The translations under genes and the position numbers were made by a program. From NCBI RefSeq assembly GCF_001895145.1, contig NZ_BDIR01000005.1, positions 369,135-433,134 on the forward strand: DNA of 64,000 bases. Reading direction: 5' to 3'. The notes beneath the pieces are model-generated. The model had not been told where the DNA came from. It did not search any database and saw only the letters and a program-made list of their open reading frames with translations. Below, piece after piece: positions 34,401-43,184 of this stretch (positions are counted from its first letter, which is position 1; each line of letters begins with the position of its first letter). This DNA comes from Arcobacter sp. LA11 (GTDB lineage Bacteria > Campylobacterota > Campylobacteria > Campylobacterales > Arcobacteraceae).

Positions 34401-34487
34401 TTATTGGTTGTTCCAGCAATTTATAGAATTTTATATCCAGTTGATGCTTGGCTTAGAAAATTTTATGAGAAAGAGCAAATTGTATAA
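31449..34487 (+). CDS. RND multidrug efflux permease
   Basis: This 1012-residue inner-membrane pump of the HAE1-type RND superfamily has 12 membrane segments and two large periplasmic loops. Visible landmarks are the N-terminal NRPITVLMGVLTFIVFG, the TM4 proton-relay IGIFIDDAIVVIENIMKKME (Asp pair), and the TM10 VGKNAVLVVDFANQA with the conserved Lys. It expels substrates by proton exchange through the adaptor and TolC encoded upstream (3-bp gap). The substrate cannot be told by sight. Expression is probably controlled by the divergent MarR. Confidence 0.95.
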   Translation: MYQFALNRPITVLMGVLTFIVFGIMSYRTMPVNLFPNIDFPIVTIQTTYKGADALTVESKVTDLIEESVSGIDGIEQITSSSFEGFSTVAITFELERDIAEASNDVRDKIGTIDLPQGVDNPIVSKVSASGSVINLFISDKAGDTQKLMLLADEKMKPKLQRVRNVGDVDIIGFQDREIRIFVNPDLLNKYDISALELQNTITNENYRASAGKVINDKQEVIIKSRGDALKISELKNINIKEGVKLSDIATVFDGLSDEDSFSELNGLKGVMLTVEKISGTNALDIIDGVKDIFPELESLAGENYKLKLIQDESKKILVSLNQVKFDLVFGALLAVVIVFLFLRNVTATILSAFAVPISIIGTFAVMDYLGYDLNKLSLIGLTLAIGIFIDDAIVVIENIMKKMEEGLPRFEATLVGTKEIAFSVLGISAMLLAVFIPIAFMDGLVGKFFNSFAMTVACGVVISYFVAIMFIPAFGSRMLSHKESKFFYATEPIFQKLDRGYVFILRYLVKFKYLTILSVVGFLFLGIMASKNVGMDFLPIEDTSEYQILIKGDIGISLDEMKRKVAPIVEVVNKEENTVDSVLSIGYTDSKESHKAKIYVRIKPLKERTVNQSSIIKKLRKEFSSIKDMIITIEPVPAISTGESNANVQVVVKGDTLEGLNKTSKDIKALLKTIDGTVDIDSDFDDNKPEYKITILRENAKQKGVTTQQIASLLSAAFSSDISISTFEDRGKQYDVTIRLEDSSRRDLNDIKKIYVRAINGDLVSLDGLVNIEKQVGVATVNRFDRERKVMVTAYKTEDVALDSIVAKLDEKLPEILPPGYTYRYTGEIERMQDTMVSFGAAITLAVILIYLILAALYESVIQPIIIMVSMPLSIVGVLMALGLTGMNFSLYVMIGMILLLGMVGKNAVLVVDFANQAIKDGKKVEEALLEAGEKRLRPILMTTFAMIGAMLPLALGTGAGHESNAPMSIAVIGGLISSTILTLLVVPAIYRILYPVDAWLRKFYEKEQIV

Positions 34488-34539
34488 AAAATTTGGTGTA
34501 TTAAGCTAGATACTTAATATTAAAAAAAAAGGAGAAGAT

Positions 34540-35445
34540 ATGCATAAGATGATAGTTTACTTTCTATTAGTAATAGCTTGTGTGTCAAATAGTATTGCAC
34601 ATAATGGTGGAAATATTGAAAAAAGGGTAGTCTCTTGGAAGTCAACAGAACTTGCAAAGGGCATTTATATGCTTGAAGGAAAAGCTGGTAACCCTGGTGC
34701 TAATTTAGGATTATTAGTTGGTAAGGATGGAGTTATTCTTATTGATAATGGTTTACCAAAAGTGATTGAAATGACAATGAAAACAATTGGAAAAATAGCA
34801 GGAGGAGATGTTAGCTTTGTTATTAATACACATGGACATTTAGATCATACAGGAGGGAACCCTGCCTATGCAAAAAAAAATGTAACGATAGTAGCTCATG
34901 ACAATACACGTAAAGAGTTGCAATCTAATAAAGAGTTTAACCAAATAGGCTTACCTAATATAACATTTAATGATGAAATTACATTTTATTTAAATGGACA
35001 AACAGTAAATGCATTTTATATCCAACCAGCGCATACTAATAATGATGTAGTCATATATTTTAAAGATGCAAATATAATTCATGCTGGTGATATGTTCTTT
35101 AATAAAAAATTTCCATTTATCGATTTAGATAGAGGTGGCGATATTGATGGTTTTATTGCTGGACAAAAGAAAATCATTGAGTTAATAAATAAAGATACAA
35201 AAATTATTCCAGGACATGGTTTACTTGCAAATAAAAAAGATTTACAAACAGCAGTAAATATGCTTATTGATGCTAAAAAGCGTGTGAAAGATTTAGTTGA
35301 TAAAGGTATGTCAAAAGAAGAAGTGCTTACAATAAATCCACTAGCAACTTATGAAAAATGGAGTTGGAATCATATTAGTACAAAAAAAATGACTGAAATT
35401 CTTTATCGAGCATTAACTACAAAAAAAGAACAAACAAAAAATTAA
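34540..35445 (+). CDS. Periplasmic MBL-fold metallo-hydrolase
   Basis: This 301-residue protein has a signal peptide (IVYFLLVIACVSNSIAHN) and a metallo-beta-lactamase fold. The metal ligands are in NTHGHLDHTGGN (about 106-117), QPAHTNNDVVIYF, HAGDMFF and IIPGHG. It resembles the secreted MBL hydrolases related to alkyl sulfatase/quinoprotein-linked and B3-like families; a true beta-lactamase role is not supported by sight alone. The 52-bp gap after the RND gene and a good SD (AAAGGAGA) allow cotranscription with the efflux pump. Confidence 0.88.
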   Translation: MHKMIVYFLLVIACVSNSIAHNGGNIEKRVVSWKSTELAKGIYMLEGKAGNPGANLGLLVGKDGVILIDNGLPKVIEMTMKTIGKIAGGDVSFVINTHGHLDHTGGNPAYAKKNVTIVAHDNTRKELQSNKEFNQIGLPNITFNDEITFYLNGQTVNAFYIQPAHTNNDVVIYFKDANIIHAGDMFFNKKFPFIDLDRGGDIDGFIAGQKKIIELINKDTKIIPGHGLLANKKDLQTAVNMLIDAKKRVKDLVDKGMSKEEVLTINPLATYEKWSWNHISTKKMTEILYRALTTKKEQTKN

Positions 35446-35448
35446 TAA

Positions 35449-35478
35449 TCAGGTATTAAAAAAACTCTTAATACCTGA
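35449..35478 (+). terminator. Stem-loop after the MBL hydrolase gene
   Basis: A perfect 11-bp stem (TCAGGTATTAA / TTAATACCTGA) 3 bases after the stop. The downstream T-run is short (CTTTATA), so it may be a weak terminator or an operator for the TetR gene that starts 20 bases later. Confidence 0.5.
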
Positions 35479-35497
35479 CTTTATACAAGGAGTTTAA

Positions 35498-36085
35498 ATG
35501 AGTAATATTGTTAAAAAAGAAAAAAGAATTGATATAATGAATATTGCTTCTGAACTTTTTTATTCTAATGGTGTTGCCGAAACAACAATTTCAGCAATAA
35601 CTTATAAAGCAAATATTGGAAAAGGTACCTTTTATGAATATTTTAAAAATAAAGATGATGTAATTAATGAATATATTAAAGCCTATTTTGAGAAAGTTTT
35701 TATTGAAATTAATAAAAAAATTGATACTTATAAAACATATAAAGAAAAGATACTTTTTATAACAGAATTTTTTCTTATATCTAAAATTAAAGATAAAAAA
35801 TTCATATTTTTATATATAGAATTTTTACGAACAGATTATATTAAAAAAGAGAAACATTCTTCACTATATCAATTACTAAATAATTATCAAAAAATAATAG
35901 AAAAATATTTAAAACTAGGAATTGAAAAAAAAGAGTTTATAAAATGCAATACAAAAGAGATCTCTTTTGAAATAATTACAAATATTTCAGGTAACTTAGT
36001 CCTATCATCAAGTTTTAGAATTAAAGGATATGAGTACTCAGAAGTCTTAAATATTATAAGAATATTAGATTCAATTAAATATTAA
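35498..36085 (+). CDS. TetR/AcrR-family regulator
   Basis: This 195-residue regulator has the TetR N-terminal helix-turn-helix: ASELFYSNGVAETTISAITYKANIGKGTFYEYFKNKDDVI (about 15-55), followed by a helical ligand-binding C-terminal domain. It is very AT-rich and Lys/Ile-rich, even for this genome. It sits immediately downstream of the MBL hydrolase and RND operon on the same strand, separated by a palindrome, and may control one of them or itself. The ligand is unknown. Confidence 0.9.
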   Translation: MSNIVKKEKRIDIMNIASELFYSNGVAETTISAITYKANIGKGTFYEYFKNKDDVINEYIKAYFEKVFIEINKKIDTYKTYKEKILFITEFFLISKIKDKKFIFLYIEFLRTDYIKKEKHSSLYQLLNNYQKIIEKYLKLGIEKKEFIKCNTKEISFEIITNISGNLVLSSSFRIKGYEYSEVLNIIRILDSIKY

Positions 36086-36156
36086 TATCTTCTAATAAAT
36101 AAAAATAATTAATTTCATAGGCTTTAATATTAATAAAAAGATGTAAAGTCAAATAT

Positions 36157-36924
36157 CTAAATCCTTTTCTCCTGTCCAATCCGATAAAGAGCAAAATCAT
36201 ATTTAATAGGGTCATTCATATCAAACTTTTTTAACTTATAAGTTATCTCAATAGCAGACTTCAAGTCGTATGTTTTACGTTTTAAAAGTCCTAGTTTTTG
36301 AGATACTTTAAAAGTATGAGTATCAAGAGGAAGTATCAAGTCTTTTTTGTCAATTTCTCTCCAAAGTCCTAAATCAAGCTCATCATTTCTTACCATCCAT
36401 CTTAGAAACATATTCCATCTTTTATATGGGGCAGTTCCTATCTCTTTTATATTTCCTTGTTTATCTCTTTTAAAAGGCTTTGATACTAAGAAAGTGAAAC
36501 CTTTAGATTTATAATTTGCAACAGAATGTATTTTATTTATAACAGAATCTAAACCTTCTAAGACTGAATTCTCTTTTTTGTAGCCTTTTAGAAAAATATT
36601 GTTTAAACTATCTTCTTGTTTCATTTGTCTAAAAGTTTTAAATATTTTTTTTACATCTTCACTATTTTGAAACCTATAATAAAAGCCTTCAAGTTCTTTA
36701 TCTATTTTTTCTTCACTTTCATCTAATAAAGAAAAATCTAAAGAGTCTAAAAACTTAACTATTAGTTTTGCATTTCCATAAGCAAATAAAGCACATAGAA
36801 GTATTGTGTATTCATCTTTATATCTACTTGCAACTAAAAGCGGGTCAGGTTTATCATATGAAAGTTCACAATTACTATTTCTACTGCTTACTTCTTTATC
36901 TAAAAGTGCTTTTATATCTTGCAT
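36157..36924 (-). CDS. TIGR02757-family protein (DUF2400)
   Basis: I start at the ATG at 36924 (255 residues, beginning QDIKALLDKEVSS); the longer frame adds a hydrophobic stretch overlapping the divergent nitroreductase. The family match is given by DPLLVASRYKDEYTILLCALFAYGNAKLIVKFL, a RFQNSEDVKKIF region and the C-terminal RWNMFLRWMVRND with PLDTHTFKVSQKLGLLKRK. These resemble HhH-GPD-like elements of DNA glycosylase folds. The role is unknown. It is divergent from the nitroreductase, 59 bp away. Confidence 0.85.
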   Translation of the reverse strand: MQDIKALLDKEVSSRNSNCELSYDKPDPLLVASRYKDEYTILLCALFAYGNAKLIVKFLDSLDFSLLDESEEKIDKELEGFYYRFQNSEDVKKIFKTFRQMKQEDSLNNIFLKGYKKENSVLEGLDSVINKIHSVANYKSKGFTFLVSKPFKRDKQGNIKEIGTAPYKRWNMFLRWMVRNDELDLGLWREIDKKDLILPLDTHTFKVSQKLGLLKRKTYDLKSAIEITYKLKKFDMNDPIKYDFALYRIGQEKRI

Positions 36925-36983
36925 AACCCTACCTAAAATTTTTGATTTGCTATAATAACAAGAAATAAAAAAAAAGAGTTTAA

Positions 36984-37565
36984 ATGAATTACAACGAACT
37001 AAAAACTTTAATACAAGATTCAAGAACAACAAGAAGATTTAAAAAAGACGCAATTGTAAATTTTGAAGATTTAAAAGAGATACTAGATTTAGCAAGAATT
37101 ACTTCAAGTGCAAAAAATATGCAACCTATTAAATATATCCTTGTGACAAATAAAGATAGTGTTGAAAGACTTACTCAAACAGCTAAATGGGCAGCCCATC
37201 TAAAAGATTGGGAACAAAAAGAAGATGAAAAACCTAGTGCTTTTATTTTGATGTTAAATGACCAAATGATTGATGGTTTCCCTATGTTTGATGCAGGAGC
37301 ATCTTTTACTGCTATTAGTTTAGCTGCAAAGGCAAAAGGATTAGCAACATGTCCAATGGCATCAATAGATAAAGAACTGTGTAAAGAACTTTTTGTAATA
37401 CCAGATTGTTATGATGTAATGATTGGAATCGCGGTAGGAGTTGGAGCTGAAAATATTAAGCTTGTAGATACTAAAAAGTTAGATACAAACTATTATAGAC
37501 TTGAAGATGAAACTCATTGTGTTCCTAAAAGAACTTTAGAGCAAATTATAGTTGGAGAATATTAA
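36984..37565 (+). CDS. Nitroreductase-family protein
   Basis: This 193-residue FMN-dependent nitroreductase fold has the N-terminal SRTTRRFKKDAIVNFEDL phosphate-binding Arg pair, LDLARITSSAKNMQPIKYI and the C-terminal MIGIAVGVGAE. It lacks an obvious second domain, and its substrate is unknown; such enzymes use NAD(P)H on nitro, quinone or related compounds. Its end overlaps the end of the convergent sirtuin gene by 4 bp. Confidence 0.9.
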   Translation: MNYNELKTLIQDSRTTRRFKKDAIVNFEDLKEILDLARITSSAKNMQPIKYILVTNKDSVERLTQTAKWAAHLKDWEQKEDEKPSAFILMLNDQMIDGFPMFDAGASFTAISLAAKAKGLATCPMASIDKELCKELFVIPDCYDVMIGIAVGVGAENIKLVDTKKLDTNYYRLEDETHCVPKRTLEQIIVGEY

Positions 37566-38272
37566 ATCTCTCCTTTTTCTATAAATTTTTCTATATCTTG
37601 TTCTATCTTTTCATATGCAATATTTGCATCTTCATAATATATTTTATTAAAACACTCTTCAACTATAGCTTCACTTGGCTCTAGATTATTTAGTATTGTA
37701 TAGTCTGCATATTGTGTTAAAAAACTAACATCAATCACATACCCACTTGTACCAATAACTACGAGTAATCCACAGTCATCAAGTATTTTATGCATATTTT
37801 CATACATAGGTGCTGGTTCGCCAAAAAATACTATATTTGGTCTCATTTTTCCACCACATGATTTACAAGTAGAGTTTTTACTATCTTGTAAGTCATATTT
37901 TACATTAACTATTTCTTGGCAACTCATACATCTTAGTTCTTCTAAAAAACCATGTAAGTGAAGTACCTCATTACACTTTGCCTTTTCTAATAGATTATCT
38001 ACATTTTGAGTAATTATCTCTACTTTCTTAGGGTACTTTTCTTTTAGTCTTGCACACATAAGGTGTGCATTATTTGGAATCTTATTTTCTATATCTTTTC
38101 GTCTAAGATTATAAAAGTTTACTGTAGCATCATAATTCCAATCTAAACACCCTGCACTACATATTTCATTTATATCATGATTTTCCCAAAGACCATTTTC
38201 ATCTCTGAAAGTTGAAATACCACTACTTGCACTTAACCCAGCACCAGTTAAAATAACTACTTTTTCATCCAT
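37562..38272 (-). CDS. Sir2-family NAD-dependent protein deacylase
   Basis: I start at the ATG at 38272 (236 residues, beginning DEKVVILTGAGLSASSGI) because that is where the Sir2 Rossmann motif begins; the longer frame reaches into the divergent SDR region. The family motifs are GAGLSASSGISTFRDENG, TQNVDNLL, the catalytic-His region HLHGFLEELRC, the zinc Cys pairs CMSC and CKSC, and VVIGTSGYV. It removes acyl groups from lysines, possibly class III/CobB-like. It is convergent with the nitroreductase. Confidence 0.92.
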   Translation of the reverse strand: MDEKVVILTGAGLSASSGISTFRDENGLWENHDINEICSAGCLDWNYDATVNFYNLRRKDIENKIPNNAHLMCARLKEKYPKKVEIITQNVDNLLEKAKCNEVLHLHGFLEELRCMSCQEIVNVKYDLQDSKNSTCKSCGGKMRPNIVFFGEPAPMYENMHKILDDCGLLVVIGTSGYVIDVSFLTQYADYTILNNLEPSEAIVEECFNKIYYEDANIAYEKIEQDIEKFIEKGEI

Positions 38273-38346
38273 AGAATAATCCAAATATTTTCTGTTATAA
38301 TACCATCTTTGAAAAAACATATACTTAAAAAAATCGGATAAATTCA

Positions 38347-39168
38347 ATGCAAAATATTTTAATAACAGGATGTTCAACTGGTATTGGACTTCAAACAGCA
38401 AAAACACTTAAGAAAAATGGAATAAAAGTATACGCAAGTGCTAGAAAAGAAGAAGATGTACAAATGCTAAAAGAGCTAGGATTTAACACTTTTTTATTAG
38501 ATGTTACAAAGCCTGAGCATATAAGTGAAGCCCTTGAACAAATCATAAAAAATGATGCCAAAATAGATGCAGTTTTTAACAACGCAGGTTTTGGACAACC
38601 AGGAGCACTAGAAGATATAAAAACAGATGTTTTAAGAGAACAATTTGAAACAAATGTTTTTGGATTACATGAACTTACACGTCAAGTTTTACCTATAATG
38701 AGAAAACAAGGTTATGGAAAAATCATTCAACACTCTTCAGTTTTAGGAATCATAAGTTTAAGATTTAGAGGTGCTTATAACGCTTCAAAATATGCAATAG
38801 AGGGCTTAGCAGATACACTAAGACTAGAACTAGCAAATACAAAAATTTCTATAAGCACAATAAATACAGGTCCAGTAACTTCAAAATTTAGAGATAATGC
38901 AGTTAAAAAATTTCAACAAAATGTTGACCAAGAAAATTCTGCATATAAAAAAGAGTATGATACACAATTAAATGCAAGACTAGAAAGCGATAAAGATAAC
39001 ACACCTTTCAATCTTCCAGCAACCTCAGTTGCAGATGTGATTCAAAATATCATGAATACAGATAATCCAAAACCAAGATATTATGTAACAAAAGCTACAT
39101 ATATCTTAGGATTTTTCAAACGAATTTTATCAACATCACTTTTAGATAAAATCTTACAAAAGATATAA
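38347..39168 (+). CDS. Short-chain dehydrogenase/reductase
   Basis: This 273-residue classical SDR has ILITGCSTGIGLQTAKTL for cofactor binding, FNNAGFGQPGALED, and the catalytic IIQHSSVLG Ser and YNASKYAIEG (YxxxK). The C-terminal extension of about 40 residues is hydrophobic and may sit on the membrane. It is divergent from the sirtuin and is followed by a strong bidirectional terminator. The substrate is unknown; a retinol/hydroxysteroid-type SDR is the usual label. Confidence 0.9.
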   Translation: MQNILITGCSTGIGLQTAKTLKKNGIKVYASARKEEDVQMLKELGFNTFLLDVTKPEHISEALEQIIKNDAKIDAVFNNAGFGQPGALEDIKTDVLREQFETNVFGLHELTRQVLPIMRKQGYGKIIQHSSVLGIISLRFRGAYNASKYAIEGLADTLRLELANTKISISTINTGPVTSKFRDNAVKKFQQNVDQENSAYKKEYDTQLNARLESDKDNTPFNLPATSVADVIQNIMNTDNPKPRYYVTKATYILGFFKRILSTSLLDKILQKI

Positions 39169-39194
39169 AAAGAAGAATCTCTTCTTCTTTTTAT
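39165..39194. terminator. Bidirectional terminator between SDR and NhaC
   Basis: A 12-bp stem (ATAAAAAGAAGA / TCTTCTTTTTAT) overlapping the SDR stop. Its A/T-rich base of the stem gives T-runs on both strands, serving the two convergent genes. Confidence 0.75.
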
Positions 39195-39202
39195 AGTACT
39201 AA

Positions 39203-40912
39203 CTAAGCTTTGATATAAGGCTTTCCATAAAATCTTATAACTAAGAATATAACAAGTAATCCAATAGGAAGTAAAACTGTTACAGGCACACCAAAGGCTG
39301 CAGGTAAATATCCACAAACAACAGCTACAATACCTACAAATATTGCATAGAATAACTGCGTAGAGATATGGTCCATATGATTACAAGATGAAGCCATAGA
39401 TGATAAAATAGATGTATCAGATATAGGAGAACAATGATCCCCAAATATTGCACCAGTTAAAACTGCACCTACATTTAAAACAATATAGTTATGTAAATCT
39501 ACACCTTCAAGTCCAGTATTAAGACCTACTGCATTTGCTAAAGGAATAGTAAGAGGCATCAAAATACCCATCGTTCCATATGAAGTACCAGTAGAAAATG
39601 AGATAATAGAACCAAGTATAAAAATTATCGTTGGTAAAATAAACTGAGGTGTACTATCAGAAAGCATTGTTACAAGATAATTTGCAGTACCTACTTCTTT
39701 CATAACTGCACTTAAAGACCAAGCTAAGATTAAAATCACAGCAGTTATAACTAAAGCTTTTACACCATAAACCCAAGTTTCAATAGCTTCATGTAGTGAA
39801 AAAATCTTTTGTTGTAATCCCATACCAATAGCAACTAAAGAAGCTAGCAAGGCAGCTTCAAATATCACAATAGAAGCATCAGCAGCACCAAAAGCTTCTC
39901 TAATAGCGTAAAATGAATAAGGGTCAGCATTTACTGCTTCTAAAACCTTTCCTTCTAATCCAGAAACTCCATTTATATAAAATCCAATAAATGCTACAAC
40001 AATTAGAACCATGATAGGAACAATTGCATTATAAATAGAATATTTCATTCCATCTTTTGGCATCATAAAAGAGTTTTCTTGATTCATCAAAGTACTATCA
40101 GTTTTAGGATCTGTAACTTGTCCTTTATCATGAGCTCTTACAGCTGCTTTATGCATAGGACCAAACTCTCTTAACGTAAAAGCAGAAAAGAAAACAAAAG
40201 CTAACATCAAGATATTATAAAATCTATAAGGAAGTGTCTCTACAAAGATAGAAAAAGCATTTATCTCAGGTTGTCCTATAACAGTATAGGCATCTTTAAT
40301 AAGTGATAACTCATATCCAACCCACGTAGAAATCAAAGCAAGTCCTGCAATAGGAGCAGCAGTAGCATCAATAATAAACGCTAGTTTTTCTCTTGCAATT
40401 TTTAACTTGTCAGTCACAGGTTTCATAATAGGACCAACAACTAATGAATTTGCATAATCATCAAAGAAGATAAAAAATCCCATAATCCAAGTATATAGCT
40501 GTGCAGACCTTTGACCTTTTGCTTTTGTTGCAAGTTTTTCTGCAATAGCTCTAGGACCACCCATTTTTGTAATAACTGCAATCATACCACCGATTGTTAA
40601 AACTTGAAGTACAATACCTGCATTCCAAGAATCAGCTAAAGAACCAACCATCTTTCCAGACATATCAATGAAAGCGTTGAAGAATGATGCAAAAATATTT
40701 GAACCACTAACATTTACCATAAAAGTACCTGTAAAAATACCCATAAATAATGAGAATACAACATTTCTTGTTATAAAAGCTAAAACAATAGCAACCAAAG
40801 GAGGAAGAAGTGTAAAAGCACCATAGGTAAGAGAGTTAGCTTTTGCATCAGCTGCAAATATTGCAATTGGAAGAACTGCAATCAGTAAAAAAGTTTTTAG
40901 AAACTTATTCAA
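39203..40912 (-). CDS. nhaC: Na+/H+ antiporter NhaC-family protein
   Basis: This 569-residue membrane protein has about 12-14 segments and the NhaC-type motifs: GGMIAVITKMGGPRAIAEKL, FFDDYANSLVVGPIMKPVTD and GDHCSPISDTSILSSMASSC in the second half. The family exchanges Na+ for H+. The start codon is TTG, after an AAAGGA SD. The N-terminus (KTFLLIAVLPIAIFAADAKA) looks like a cleavable signal peptide followed by the first core segment, unusual for the family but common in Campylobacterota copies. It is convergent with the SDR gene. Confidence 0.9.
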   Translation of the reverse strand: MNKFLKTFLLIAVLPIAIFAADAKANSLTYGAFTLLPPLVAIVLAFITRNVVFSLFMGIFTGTFMVNVSGSNIFASFFNAFIDMSGKMVGSLADSWNAGIVLQVLTIGGMIAVITKMGGPRAIAEKLATKAKGQRSAQLYTWIMGFFIFFDDYANSLVVGPIMKPVTDKLKIAREKLAFIIDATAAPIAGLALISTWVGYELSLIKDAYTVIGQPEINAFSIFVETLPYRFYNILMLAFVFFSAFTLREFGPMHKAAVRAHDKGQVTDPKTDSTLMNQENSFMMPKDGMKYSIYNAIVPIMVLIVVAFIGFYINGVSGLEGKVLEAVNADPYSFYAIREAFGAADASIVIFEAALLASLVAIGMGLQQKIFSLHEAIETWVYGVKALVITAVILILAWSLSAVMKEVGTANYLVTMLSDSTPQFILPTIIFILGSIISFSTGTSYGTMGILMPLTIPLANAVGLNTGLEGVDLHNYIVLNVGAVLTGAIFGDHCSPISDTSILSSMASSCNHMDHISTQLFYAIFVGIVAVVCGYLPAAFGVPVTVLLPIGLLVIFLVIRFYGKPYIKA

Positions 40913-41013
40913 AAAGAATCCTTTTTTTTAAATTAACCGAAAATTATACCATTAAGTCATTTAAAAATTGTAAAAAAGTTTCTTTTTTATTTCATTTAGT
41001 AGTAAAATAGTTA

Positions 41014-41814
41014 TTAAGTTTGTTGTATCTCTTTTGAATTTGCTTTTTGTTGTAAGAAATCAGATATTTGCATAAGACAAAATGTAACTATAAAAATCAT
41101 AAGACCAGGGAAAAATGTTACCCACCATGCTATATCGATAACATCTTTTCCATCACTAAGTAAACTACCCCATGACATTTCAGGAGGATTTATACCAAGT
41201 CCAAGAAAAGATAAACCAGATTCAGCTAAGATAGCACCACCTACTCCAAAAGTAAAAGAGATAAGAAAAATCGGTGCTAAAAGTGGAGCAAAATATTTAA
41301 ATATGATTTTTGTTTTAGGAACATCACCTAGTTTTAAAATCTTTATATAAGGTCTGTTTCCTATTGCAAAACTTTCACTTCTAATAAGTCTTGCCATTCC
41401 CATCCAGCCTGTTATTGAAATCACTATAATTAGAACTAAAGATGACGCTTGTATATAAGAGACAAGAGCTAAAAGTAAAAAGAAAGTTGGAAAAGTCAAA
41501 AATAAATCAATCAAAATAGTAATACCCTTATCAATATTACCTTTAAAATAACCTGCATTTATACCAATAAAAAGTCCAATAAGTGACGATATACTAGCAC
41601 TTAAAAGCCCAATTATAAGTGAAGTCTGACCACCTTGCAAAATTCTAGCTAAAATATCACGACCTAATCTATCAGTACCAAACAGATGCTCTAAAGATGG
41701 AGCAGTCAAAATAAGATTTGGGTTAAGTTCATATGGTGAAACTGTATAAAAAAATGGCATCAAAAATACTAAACTAATCAGCGAAAAAAGTATTATCGAG
41801 GCAATTTTAATCAT
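41014..41814 (-). CDS. OppC/DppC-type ABC transporter permease
   Basis: This 266-residue permease of the oligopeptide/dipeptide ABC transporter family has five or six membrane segments. Its motifs are LEHLFGTDRLGRDILARILQGGQTSL near the N-terminus and LAESGLSFLGLGINPPEMSWG near the C-terminus, characteristic of the C subunit. No OppB-type partner, ATPase or binding protein is adjacent. It follows rsmD by 12 bp. It would need subunits encoded elsewhere, so its substrate cannot be assigned. Confidence 0.9.
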   Translation of the reverse strand: MIKIASIILFSLISLVFLMPFFYTVSPYELNPNLILTAPSLEHLFGTDRLGRDILARILQGGQTSLIIGLLSASISSLIGLFIGINAGYFKGNIDKGITILIDLFLTFPTFFLLLALVSYIQASSLVLIIVISITGWMGMARLIRSESFAIGNRPYIKILKLGDVPKTKIIFKYFAPLLAPIFLISFTFGVGGAILAESGLSFLGLGINPPEMSWGSLLSDGKDVIDIAWWVTFFPGLMIFIVTFCLMQISDFLQQKANSKEIQQT

Positions 41815-41826
41815 AAATAAGCTTTC

Positions 41827-42423
41827 TTATTCTTCTGAATAGTTAAAATAAGATAATGAACTCTTACCAAATTTCTTTGTTTTATTTAAAGAAAATTTTC
41901 CTAGAACTTCAGGAATTTCAAGAGTTGAAACATGCTCTATAATCAATAAATAAATATTGTCATTCTCGATATTTCTTACCATATCAAATGATTTTTCATA
42001 AATCTCATCCATTCCTTCTCTATAATCAAAAGGTGGGTCTATATATACTATCAACTCATCTTTAGAGTTTTTTAGATTATCTAAAATTGAAGGTGTTTGA
42101 ACAAAGGTGTCACCTAACATAGTTTGACATTTATTTGGCTCAACTGCACTACAGTTTTTTGTTAATATTTTATATGAATTTCTATCAAGTTCTACAAAAT
42201 AAGCTCTTTTTGCATCACGACTAACAGCTTCAAGTCCTATACTACCACTCCCTGCAAAAGCTTCTATAAATACTTTATCTATAATATCAAATTGTAAAAC
42301 GTTAAAAAGTGATTCTTTAAGTCTTGACTTTGAACTTCTTGTTACATCTAAAGAAGGAAGTTCTAAAACTTTTCCTTTATATTTCCCTGCAATTATTTTT
42401 GTAGTTGGTTTATTAATTTTCAT
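41827..42423 (-). CDS. rsmD: 16S rRNA (guanine-966-N2)-methyltransferase RsmD
   Basis: I use the ATG at 42423 (198 residues, KINKPTTKIIAGKYKGK) with an AAGAGA SD just before it; a GTG at 42450 would add nine residues. RsmD features: RSSKSRLKESLFNVL, the SAM-binding FAGSGSIGLEAVSRDAKRA, and the catalytic VYIDPPFDYR (DPPF). It methylates G966 of 16S rRNA at N2. It leads the two-gene unit with the DppC-type permease. Confidence 0.93.
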   Translation of the reverse strand: MKINKPTTKIIAGKYKGKVLELPSLDVTRSSKSRLKESLFNVLQFDIIDKVFIEAFAGSGSIGLEAVSRDAKRAYFVELDRNSYKILTKNCSAVEPNKCQTMLGDTFVQTPSILDNLKNSKDELIVYIDPPFDYREGMDEIYEKSFDMVRNIENDNIYLLIIEHVSTLEIPEVLGKFSLNKTKKFGKSSLSYFNYSEE

Positions 42424-42605
42424 AATTCTCTTAATTGTATAAATTTTCACGTATTATAGTTAAAAATTGTTGAGAATTTAATTTTTGTAGACAATATGAG
42501 TTTTAAGAAAATAGTATTGTTAGATATTGCTATTAATATAGTATTAATATAAAGTTTATTTTTGGTAATTATCAGCCTTTATAATTTCAATAAAAAAGGT
42601 TTACC

Positions 42606-43094
42606 ATGACAACAAATAAAAAAAGAGAAATTGCGACATCATTTACAACCCTCACATTCTTAGTAATAGCTATAAGCGGAGTTATGATGTTTTTCCATAT
42701 ATCTGGAATGCAAGTAAAAGCTTTACACAATATTTTAGGACTAGTATTCGTTGTAGCAGGAATATTTCACGTAATTGTAAATTGGAAAAGTATGAAAAAC
42801 TATTTTTCAAAAAAAGTCTTTATTTCTGCAACAATAGCTATATCAATTGTAAGTGCTGCATTAATTTATGCAAGTTCAAACCAAGGGGAAAATCCAAAAA
42901 TGCTTATCATGCAAGGTATGATTAATACTCCGGTTAAAAACTCTTTTCAAGTATTAAATGTAAAATATGAAGATGCAATAAAAAAACTAGAATCTAAAAA
43001 TATAAGGGTACTAGATAGTAAAAGTATTAATGATATTGCAAAAGCTAATCAAACTAGTCCATATAAGATAGTAAAAATCATTACAAGTAAATAA
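42606..43094 (+). CDS. DUF4405-like membrane protein
   Basis: This 162-residue protein has about three membrane segments (15-35, 42-62, 75-95), with the His-containing MFFHISGMQVKALHNILGLVFVVAGIFHVIVNW that matches the DUF4405/cytochrome-b-like pattern (paired His that could bind heme), followed by a soluble C-terminal helical region (about 105-162). Heme binding is inferred. It is a single-gene unit with a TATAAT at about 42578 upstream. Confidence 0.8.
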   Translation: MTTNKKREIATSFTTLTFLVIAISGVMMFFHISGMQVKALHNILGLVFVVAGIFHVIVNWKSMKNYFSKKVFISATIAISIVSAALIYASSNQGENPKMLIMQGMINTPVKNSFQVLNVKYEDAIKKLESKNIRVLDSKSINDIAKANQTSPYKIVKIITSK

Positions 43095-43184
43095 AAAACT
43101 TAAAAATATCTATTTATTAAGAATTTGTAATCTAAGTAAAACTTTTATTTGGTAAACTAATGCAAAATAAACTAAAGGTTATAT

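Noticed and set aside
34540..35445. Beta-lactamase resistance gene
   Set aside because: The MBL fold is clear but the motif set fits many secreted hydrolases; nothing specific to class B3 lactamases could be verified by sight.
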